NCBI GenBank assembly: GCA_013817655.1
Contig: JACDCJ010000037.1
Coordinates: forward strand, 1 to 12,020
Reading direction: 5' to 3'
Origin: Actinosomnolentus pattersoniae (SeqCode)
GTDB lineage: Bacteria; Actinomycetota; UBA4738
Length of the DNA: 12,020 nt
Below, piece by piece: positions 7,283 through 12,020 of this stretch; positions within the stretch are counted from its first letter, which is position 1, and each line of letters starts with the position of its first letter. The notes beneath the pieces are model-generated. The model ran no database searches. It was not told the origin of the DNA and was given only the letters and a program-made list of their open reading frames with translations. A program made the translations under genes and the position numbers.

Positions 7283-7745
7283 CGCCGTGCCCCGTGTTGT
7301 CTCGCCGGCCTCACCCGGCCAATCCACCAGCGAGGCGGTGACTTGTGGTGCAACCGGCAACCGGCAACCCCGCCCCCGAGGAGCGACTTGAGCGCCTACG
7401 TGAGTACGAGCATAACGATTTGCGCTACTCAGCTTGAGGGCTGCGGGGGCCAACGGCTTTTCGCGACGAGCGCGGTCTAGGTCACTCAGTTGGTGCCGAA
7501 CCAAGCTTTGTCCTTGCTCGGGTGTCCAGAGCTCATGCTGGACCTCCCGAAGGGACCGCTCGACAATTCCCTCCCGCGCCTTGAGTGCAGCGCGAACGTC
7601 GGTCGCTCAACCAAAGCCATCACGTGAGCCATCGTGCTCATTTCACTCAGGAGGAACGACGCCTCGTCCTCCTTCGGCCGATTCGGGGTCCAAACGCGCC
7701 GATCACCAAACTGGGACACTACCCGTACACCAACGGGGAGAGAAG
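7283..7745. other. Region upstream of the propeller-RTX gene; no intact gene
   Basis: About 460 bases without an intact gene. On the + strand a 29-30 codon frame (GTG 7345 or 7348 to TGA 7435-7437) ends PEERLERLREYEHNDLRYSA. On the minus strand lies the broken helical frame listed separately. A short direct repeat, CCGGCAA twice, occurs at about 7353-7367. The promoter of the gene at 7746 must be here, but I see no clear boxes. Confidence 0.35.
7429..7719 (-). pseudogene. Possible broken gene for a helical soluble protein
   Basis: From GTG 7719-7717 one frame reads RPKEDEASFLLSEMSTMAHV and then ALVERP, to about 7605. A frame one base off continues VRAALKAREGIVERSLREVQ, then HELWTPEQGQSLVRHQLSDL and DRARREKPLAP, to about 7450. 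A second one-base change at the C5/G5 run near 7441-7446 would bring in a TGA at 7431-7429. The pieces are rich in Glu, Gln, Leu and Arg with a helical rhythm, and their antisense frames look like shadows (Ser/Arg/Cys-rich). Two indels are needed and no good ribosome site is visible, so this is tentative. Function unknown. Confidence 0.3.
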
Positions 7746-8975
7746 ATGCCCAAACACGCAAAGCCTTGGCTCGTCATCATCCTGATCACGCTCAGCGTTC
7801 TCTACGGTTTTCCGGCGCTCATGGCGACCGCGTTCACGGGAGAGAACGGGAAATTCTCATTCACCGGTCAGTTCATCGAAGGATGGTGGGACGATGACCC
7901 GGACCTCTTCGTCATGGAACCGGACGGGACGAAGCTCCGCCGGGTGGGCTACTGCTACGACTGCAACGCCTCTTGGTCTCCGGACGGAAGGAAGCTCGTC
8001 TGGGGTGGCGCCAACATATGGGTCATCGATGCAGACGGGACGGACCCCACTCAACTCACCAACACGTTCGACGACTACGACCCGGCCTGGTCTCCCGACG
8101 GGACGCAGATCGTCTTCGAGAGCAGCAGGGACGAGAACTTCAACCGGGAGATCTACGTCATGAACGCCGATGGTTCCGAGGAGACGCGCGTCACGAATGA
8201 CCCGGCCTTCGACAGCGATCCCGTTTGGTCACCGAATGGTCGGACCATTGCCTTCGCCAGCGACCGTGACGGCGAAGAGGGAAAGAGCGACATCTACACC
8301 ATGACCCCCGAGGGGACATCCGTTACAAGGCTCACGTTCGATCCCGGAGTCGACTTTGAGCCCGCCTGGTCGCCGGACGGCACGAGGATCGCCTTCACCA
8401 GCCATCGGAACGCCAACAACGAGATCTACGTCGTGAACGCCGACGGGACCGGGGAGACCCGTCTCACGAACGACCCGAGCAACGACCTTGCTCCCACGTG
8501 GTCGCCCGACGGGACCACCATCGCCTTCAACCGCGTGCTCCCGGAGGGCGGCAACCGGGACATCTGGGTGATGAGGCCGGACGGGTCGCAGCAGTTCAAC
8601 CTCACCAAGAGCGTCCCCGACGAGGCCACTCCGGATTGGCAGCCCCTTTGCACCGTCCAGGGCACTTCCGGAGACGACACCCTGGTTGGGACCCCGCACG
8701 CCGACCTTATCTGTGGCGTCGGGGGGAAGGACGTGATCGATGGCCAGGGAGGGAACGACGTCATCTTCGGCGGGCTGGGCAAGGACACGATCACCGGGGG
8801 GCCGGGGGACGACGTTCTGATCGGGGAGGCCGGGGCCGACACCCTGATCGGGGGCTCGGGAGATGATCTCCTGACGTCGATCGACGGGGCTGGCGGGAAC
8901 GACCGGGTACAAGGCGGCTCGGGAGCGGACGAGTGCAGAACCGACCCAGCCGACCTGACCGAGGGATGCCCATAA
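7746..8975 (+). CDS. Exported six-bladed PD40/TolB-like propeller with C-terminal RTX-type calcium-binding repeats
   Basis: This encodes 409 residues from ATG 7746, with GGGGAG five bases upstream. The frame is open for some 300 bases further 5', but that part reads as Arg/Ser shadow and lacks a signal. Residues 5-28 (PWLVIILITLSVLYGFPALM) form a signal peptide or N-terminal anchor. Six PD40 blades follow (about 50-298), with dipeptide-like marks MEPDGTKLRRVG, IDADGTDPTQLT, MNADGSEETRVT, MTPEGTSVTRLT, VNADGTGETRLT and MRPDGSQQFNLT. After WQPLC the chain enters glycine/aspartate nonapeptides (about 305-395), such as GGNDVIFGGLGKDTITGG and GDDVLIGEAGADTLIGGSG, the hallmark of Ca2+-binding RTX beta-rolls. 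It ends in a Cys-containing tail. The blades closely resemble those of the cassette-1 sensor, but there is no sigma gene beside it. It probably acts at the cell surface or outside. Confidence 0.88.
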   Translation: MPKHAKPWLVIILITLSVLYGFPALMATAFTGENGKFSFTGQFIEGWWDDDPDLFVMEPDGTKLRRVGYCYDCNASWSPDGRKLVWGGANIWVIDADGTDPTQLTNTFDDYDPAWSPDGTQIVFESSRDENFNREIYVMNADGSEETRVTNDPAFDSDPVWSPNGRTIAFASDRDGEEGKSDIYTMTPEGTSVTRLTFDPGVDFEPAWSPDGTRIAFTSHRNANNEIYVVNADGTGETRLTNDPSNDLAPTWSPDGTTIAFNRVLPEGGNRDIWVMRPDGSQQFNLTKSVPDEATPDWQPLCTVQGTSGDDTLVGTPHADLICGVGGKDVIDGQGGNDVIFGGLGKDTITGGPGDDVLIGEAGADTLIGGSGDDLLTSIDGAGGNDRVQGGSGADECRTDPADLTEGCP

Positions 8976-8997
8976 CGAAGCGTCGCCAGGAGTCGTC

Positions 8998-9045
8998 GGT
9001 GGTCACCCAGCCTTCGCCACCCGCCCCCGTAGCTGGGTGAGCACC
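8998..9045 (+). terminator. Imperfect inverted repeat, likely terminator after the propeller-RTX gene
   Basis: The left arm (8998-9011, GGTGGTCACCCAGC) pairs with the right arm (9032-9045, GCTGGGTGAGCACC) at 13 of 14 positions around a 20-base loop. It starts 22 bases after the stop of the propeller-RTX gene. There is no strong T-run after it, so it may be a non-canonical terminator or a transcript-end stabiliser. Confidence 0.45.
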
Positions 9046-9168
9046 CTATAGAGTTGTTCTGCTGGGGCACCGCGCCTCATGTGGAAGGGAAGGCAGCCTT
9101 TTCGTTGCATTCTGGGGTCCCCCTTCGGGCGCCCGCCTCGCGTTTCTTGCCGGAAGCATGACGATCCC

Positions 9169-9420
9169 ATGAAGAGACGTCGATTGGTCCTTGTCGCCGG
9201 TCTCGTGGCGGCTGAGATGATCGCAACGTTCGTCGTCCTCGGCATTGTTCCGGAGGTGGAGGATTGCATCGGACCGTGCGGACAGATGGAAGGTGGAACC
9301 CGCTATTTCGGCAACCTGCTCAGTGGATGGCAGCTCTTGACCACACTCGTGGGGCTGGCAGTTGCTGCAGCCACCGTCGCCCTGATGACCCGCGGTTGGT
9401 CGGCCAAGAAACCGCGCTAG
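9169..9420 (+). CDS. Small two-helix membrane protein (83 aa)
   Basis: I chose ATG 9169 because the residues before it (an in-frame start at 9079) read as non-coding and the predicted helix begins just after MKRRR. The protein has a basic N-terminus, helix 1 at about 6-27 (LVLVAGLVAAEMIATFVVLG) and an external loop with a cysteine pair (CIGPCG) and a tyrosine/glycine stretch. Helix 2 is at about 55-72 (LTTLVGLAVAAATVALM), with a basic tail SAKKPR. Both ends are predicted inside. The ribosome site is weak. The stop TAG 9418-9420 lies in a CTAG palindrome next to the convergent frameshifted membrane gene, which has a similar helix-loop-helix plan. No family is recognised. It may accompany the neighbouring signalling genes, but nothing in the sequence proves it. 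Confidence 0.65.
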   Translation: MKRRRLVLVAGLVAAEMIATFVVLGIVPEVEDCIGPCGQMEGGTRYFGNLLSGWQLLTTLVGLAVAAATVALMTRGWSAKKPR

Positions 9421-9674
9421 GAGTAGGAACCCGAAGGCCAGTGCGGCCCCCGCAAGTGCGATGGCCAGCCTGGTCGGCATGTGGTTGTTGTAGCCGGTCG
9501 GGTCGCATGGGAACACGCCGGGCGTTGGGTGCCTTGATGGAAAACGGATCCTCGAGAACCTCGCAGCGAACCTGGTTATCCGTTAACTCCCCAGATGGCG
9601 AACGCGAAGCATGCTAGAAGGATTCCGGCGGATGCCAAGAGGAGGACGCGGCGCACCTGGACCGAGCCCCTCAC
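9417..9674 (-). pseudogene. Two-helix membrane protein, frameshifted; third gene of the cassette-3 operon
   Basis: GTG 9674-9672 overlaps the stop TGA of the upstream sensor gene (GTGA), a coupled start. The first frame gives VRRVLLLASAGILLACFAFA, a helix with a lipobox-like LLAC, then hits TAA at 9578-9576. A frame one base away reads ELTDNQVRCEVLEDPFSIK, PMRPGYNNH and a second helix (LAIALAGAALAFGFLLLARF). Removing one base from the C-run 9589-9592 (GGGG on the coding strand) joins them as FAIWELTDNQVRC. The plan (helix, Cys-containing loop, helix) resembles the convergent gene at 9169. The true 3' end is unclear: the second-helix frame runs on antisense to that gene, while another frame stops at TAG 9419-9417. 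It could be a real pseudogene or a sequencing error. Confidence 0.5.
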
Positions 9675-10543
9675 CTTGGGCCTTCGAACTCACCTTCGTT
9701 CGAGCAGGCCTCCCACAGTGTCACCAACCATCCTCCATCACTCGCCGGCGTGAGGACGACCCGTGCCACGGTCCGACCGCTCCGAACCACCGCCACCACG
9801 GGCAGGTGCCTCTGACTCTGCGTCATGGGATAGAAAGTGTCTCGTATCTCGTCTCCCGGTCGGAGCGGAAGAGGGAGGTGCCGGGTAGCCACCTCGATCG
9901 CGGTGCCTTCCTCGCCGGGCGCTTCTGACGCATAGTCCCGAACAACCTCTGCTCTCAGCCCTCCCGTGCACTCGAGTTCAGGCGAAACCCAAAGACCTGC
10001 GGGATCCACGACCTGCAATGTTGGGAGGGGCGAATAGGCACGTCCGCCCGGGACGACGCATCCCGCGCGGGCGTCGCCGGGAGGGATGGTGTGGACCGCG
10101 ACTTGCACCCCGACCGGGGCGGCTCTTCCCTGCGCGCCTCTTTGATCCTCGATCCGCAATTCCAGTCCAACACTCGAGCGATTCTCGACCCGCAGGTGAA
10201 CTCCGTCCGGACGAGCCCTCACGACCGGTGTGAGTAGCCTCGTCGTCACCTCATCCCCCCGAAGGTCACAGACGACTACGGCCACGCCTGGCACCCAAGA
10301 AGGCGATATGGAAGCGGCGGGTCCACTCGGGGACGAGTTCGGGCGCCCGAGCGGTGAAAGCAGCCAAAGCGGGACCAGGACGGCGGCGGCAGCGACGGTC
10401 GCTCCAAGAGCTCCGCTCGAGAGGCGACGGCGCGTGCGGAGCCGGCCGGCTCGTCTAGCGACGTCGTTGATCGAAGGCGTAGGAACCGAGACTCCGCAGA
10501 GGGACCCCCCGAGGCGCTGCCTCACTTCGTCCTCAGATCTCAT
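9671..10543 (-). CDS. Single-pass membrane protein, probable sensor/anti-sigma partner (cassette 3)
   Basis: This encodes 290 residues. The ATG (10543-10541) lies inside the end of the sigma gene, an 11-base overlap, so translation is coupled. The cytoplasmic part (1-42) has VARRAGRLRTRRR, like the cassette-2 partner. A transmembrane helix lies at about 43-63 (ALGATVAAAAVLVPLWLL). A Pro/Ser linker follows, then an external domain of about 200 residues without propeller repeats. Segments such as GVHLRVENRSSVGLELRIED look like an Ig-like beta-sandwich. Four external cysteines (VVCDLRG, AGCVVPGG, LECTGG, EACSNEG) could make two disulfides. No zinc anti-sigma motif is present. The next gene starts within its stop codon. 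The sensing and sigma-binding roles follow from context only. Confidence 0.8.
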   Translation of the reverse strand: MRSEDEVRQRLGGSLCGVSVPTPSINDVARRAGRLRTRRRLSSGALGATVAAAAVLVPLWLLSPLGRPNSSPSGPAASISPSWVPGVAVVVCDLRGDEVTTRLLTPVVRARPDGVHLRVENRSSVGLELRIEDQRGAQGRAAPVGVQVAVHTIPPGDARAGCVVPGGRAYSPLPTLQVVDPAGLWVSPELECTGGLRAEVVRDYASEAPGEEGTAIEVATRHLPLPLRPGDEIRDTFYPMTQSQRHLPVVAVVRSGRTVARVVLTPASDGGWLVTLWEACSNEGEFEGPR

Positions 10544-11006
10544 CCCGCGTGACCTCCATCGCCCGGGCCAAGACCTTGCGGGCCCGGGACAAGTGGGCCT
10601 TGACCGTTCCGACCTGGCACCCCATCACGGCGGCAACCTCGCCCAGCGGTCGGTCTGCGACATAGTGCAGAACAACGGCCTCCTGCTGGCGGCGAGGGAG
10701 GCGTCGGATCCCACGCCACAGATCGATGGCGTCTTCGCCGCCGGGAAGTCCCTCCCCCACATCCGTCGGCGAGGCGGCTCCACGTCGTCGCCAAGACCGC
10801 CTGACCTCGTTCAGCGCTGTGCTCATGACCCACCCTGCCACCCACGGCTGGCCGCCAAGTCGGCTCCACCGTTCCAGGGCTCTGGCGAAGGCCTCTTGGG
10901 TGGCATCTTCGGCGATCTCCCGGCGTCCACTCAGCAGGTACGCGGCGCGGAAGACGACGGAGTGGTTGGCCCGGTAAAGCTCCTCGAATCCGGGGTCGAC
11001 TCTCAC
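10533..11006 (-). CDS. ECF-type RNA polymerase sigma factor (cassette 3)
   Basis: This encodes 157 residues from GTG 11006-11004. Region 2 is at about 7-75 (FEELYRANHSVVFRAAYLLS, then REIAEDATQEAFARALERW, then WVMSTALNEVRRSWRRR). Region 4 is at about 96-150 (IRRLPRRQQEAVVLHYVADR, then PLGEVAAVMGCQVGTVKAHL). The two-domain layout and length are typical. The start is the first one before the conserved LYRANHS segment; the upstream GGAG is further away than usual, so translation may be modest. The gene is divergent from the cassette-4 sigma gene across about 125 bases. It is co-transcribed with the sensor gene (overlapping) and the small membrane gene after it. Confidence 0.92.
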   Translation of the reverse strand: MRVDPGFEELYRANHSVVFRAAYLLSGRREIAEDATQEAFARALERWSRLGGQPWVAGWVMSTALNEVRRSWRRRGAASPTDVGEGLPGGEDAIDLWRGIRRLPRRQQEAVVLHYVADRPLGEVAAVMGCQVGTVKAHLSRARKVLARAMEVTRDEI

Positions 11007-11130
11007 GCGCCGCTCTCATCACTCCAAAGCCAGCAGGACGCCGTTCGGTTTACATGGCGCTGAGGCTACTTCTCGGAAGATTCTTGCGCCCCCGTAAACA
11101 GACGGCCTCTTTCGCGCTCTGTAGGAGTGA
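11007..11130. promoter_or_regulatory. Divergent intergenic region between two sigma genes, with mirrored GTAAAC boxes
   Basis: On the + strand, GTAAAC (11094-11099) is followed after 15 bases by CGCTC (11115-11119). This matches the layout before the sigma gene at 1041 and is the best candidate promoter for the gene at 11131. On the minus strand an identical GTAAAC (complement of 11048-11053) faces the cassette-3 sigma gene. Its matching downstream box is less clear (TGGCT after 15 bases). The pair suggests two outward promoters that may share a sigma factor. Confidence 0.4.
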
Positions 11131-11610
11131 GTGCAGGATGCGGGAGTGGCGGATCGCGAATCGGACACCATCGAGCAGCTTTACCGGGAGGCTGCGCCGC
11201 GCCTGTGGCGGTCGCTCTTTCTCTTCGCGGGCGATCCGGAGATCGCCAGCGACGCGGTGGCCGAGACGTTTGCCCGAGCGCTCGCGGCAGGTGATGCGAT
11301 TCGGCAGCCCCAGCGGTGGATCTGGAGGGTGGGATTCCGAGTGGCGGCAGCGGAGCTCAGGCGGCGGAAACGGGAGACGCGGCGAGTGGCGGAGACGACC
11401 TATGAGATCCCGGACGAAACTGCGGAGCTGGTGACGGCCCTACGCCAGCTCACTCCCCGACAGCGCGCTGCGGTGGTCCTCCACTACTACGGTGACGCGC
11501 CGCTCGCTGAGATAGCGGATCGCATGGGCTGGAGCCGTTCGGCCGCAGGCGTTCATCTGCACCGAGCCCGCAAGCGCCTCCGAGAGCTCCTTGGAGATGA
11601 CGATGCCTGA
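11131..11610 (+). CDS. ECF-type RNA polymerase sigma factor (cassette 4), close paralogue of the one at 1041
   Basis: This encodes 159 residues, the same length as the sigma factor at 1041, and aligns with it without gaps. Shared blocks include LYRE, RLWR, FAGD, DAVAE and QRAAVVLH. Region 2 is at about 14-75 (IEQLYREAAPRLWRSLFLFA, then PEIASDAVAETFARALAAGD). Region 4 is at about 98-155 (LRQLTPRQRAAVVLHYYGDA, then PLAEIADRMGWSRSAAGVHL). The start is GTG 11131 (AGGAG three bases before) or GTG 11146 (AGGA seven bases before). The 12 bases GTGCAGGATGCG at the start are identical in both paralogues. The partner's ATG overlaps its end by 8 bases (ATGCCTGA, 11603-11610), the same geometry as cassette 1. 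The two cassettes appear to come from one ancestral unit. Confidence 0.92.
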   Translation: MQDAGVADRESDTIEQLYREAAPRLWRSLFLFAGDPEIASDAVAETFARALAAGDAIRQPQRWIWRVGFRVAAAELRRRKRETRRVAETTYEIPDETAELVTALRQLTPRQRAAVVLHYYGDAPLAEIADRMGWSRSAAGVHLHRARKRLRELLGDDDA

Positions 11611-12020
11611 GCTGAAGCGCCGTTTCGCGGGGGCCGATCAGGTCCCCGTCCCCGACCTCTGGGAAGAGATCCAGCATCGCAGGCCGCGAGGCGACTCGCC
11701 CGATCGGCGCCACACAGGTGTCCTCGTCGCCTTGCTCGTCGCTGTCGGTGCGATCGCCTTGGGAGCGGTCGTGTTCAGCGCGCGAGATCGTTCGACCAAC
11801 GAGGCCTCCAGTGCAGCGTGCGCGCTCATCGCGACGTTCGAGGGTTCGGAGTACGAGGGCAGATACCCCCCGGTCCTTCCGGTCCCCGGCGAGATCCTTG
11901 GGGTGGCAACCGTTCCCTCCTGCGACGGGGCCGAGCCCTGGGAGTTGGAGGTCGCCCGGCTGGATGAGGTCGATCCCACCATCGCCGTCGTGTCTGCGGA
12001 CGCAGAAATCCTCCTGATCA
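11603..12020 (+). CDS. Single-pass membrane protein, probable sensor/anti-sigma partner (cassette 4; 3' end outside window)
   Basis: The first 139 residues are visible. The start ATG 11603 has GGAG seven bases upstream. The cytoplasmic part (1-37) contains VPDLWEEI (16-23), matching PPDLWGDI in the cassette-1 partner, with a similar run of charged residues before it (MPELKRRF compared with MADLEKRL). A transmembrane helix lies at about 38-58 (TGVLVALLVAVGAIALGAVV). The external part so far (CALIATFEGSEYEGRYPPVL, then VPGEILGVATVPSCDGAEPW) shows no PD40 blade and has two cysteines. The ectodomain therefore seems to differ from cassette 1 although the inner part is related. Its full fold is cut off by the window edge. 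Confidence 0.8.
   Translation, partial: MPELKRRFAGADQVPVPDLWEEIQHRRPRGDSPDRRHTGVLVALLVAVGAIALGAVVFSARDRSTNEASSAACALIATFEGSEYEGRYPPVLPVPGEILGVATVPSCDGAEPWELEVARLDEVDPTIAVVSADAEILLI

Noticed and set aside
7746..8975. Calling the propeller-RTX protein a TolB or a toxin
   Set aside because: PD40 blades and RTX repeats alone do not imply Tol-Pal function or toxicity. No pal/tolA neighbours, type I secretion genes or toxin domains are seen.
9046..9516. 156-codon minus-strand frame opposite the gene at 9169
   Set aside because: Only its first part (the second helix of the coupled membrane gene) looks coding. The rest is antisense to the 83-aa membrane protein and loses protein character.
10230..11063. 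277-codon + strand frame opposite cassette 3
   Set aside because: It is antisense to well-supported sigma and sensor genes and has Arg/Pro/Ser-rich shadow composition.
1..12020. CRISPR array, tRNA, rRNA or insertion sequence
   Set aside because: No regularly spaced direct repeats, cloverleaf-like segments, rRNA motifs, transposase motifs or terminal inverted repeats were found. The visible repeats are protein-coding blades and RTX units.

Overview
The window looks like chromosomal DNA from a high-GC Gram-positive bacterium, most likely a deep-branching or uncultured member of the Actinomycetota. GC is high by eye, GTG starts are common, ECF sigma genes are densely packed, and the proteins carry secretion signals and lipoboxes. 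No rRNA, tRNA, IS element, phage gene or CRISPR array is visible, so the taxonomy is an inference from style alone.

The main feature is four ECF sigma-factor genes in 12 kb. Each overlaps or nearly abuts a gene for a single-pass membrane protein with a short cytoplasmic N-terminus and a large external domain. Cassette 1 (1041-3621, +) pairs a sigma factor with a 702-aa protein carrying about twelve PD40/TolB-like blades. Cassette 2 (3862-6292, +) pairs one with a 626-aa protein carrying about seven blades of a different repeat (DDVWAVG and WDGxxW). Cassette 3 (11006-9671, -) pairs one with a 290-aa protein whose external domain is not a propeller and has four cysteines, followed by a translationally coupled, frameshifted small membrane protein. 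Cassette 4 (11131 to the window end, +) pairs a close paralogue of sigma 1 with a membrane protein cut by the window edge. Cassettes 3 and 4 are divergent. The simplest reading is four one-step signalling modules: the short cytoplasmic segment holds the sigma factor and the external domain senses something at the cell surface. None of the short segments shows the HxxxCxxC motif of zinc anti-sigma domains, so the sequestering function is inferred from gene order and topology.

Between the cassettes lie secreted or membrane genes. They include a lipoprotein (925-539, -), a 56-aa membrane peptide (6382-6552, +), a broken lipoprotein (6948-7282, +), an exported six-bladed PD40 propeller fused to RTX-type glycine-rich repeats and lacking its own sigma gene (7746-8975, +), and an 83-aa two-helix membrane protein (9169-9420, +). 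The left edge holds the tail of an unidentified protein.

Several small genes (around 242-477, 6948-7282, 7429-7719 and 9417-9674) make sense only if a one-base shift is allowed, in three cases at a run of four G or C. The long genes, about 8 kb in total, are uninterrupted. This suggests decay of the small genes more than poor sequence quality, but it cannot be settled here.
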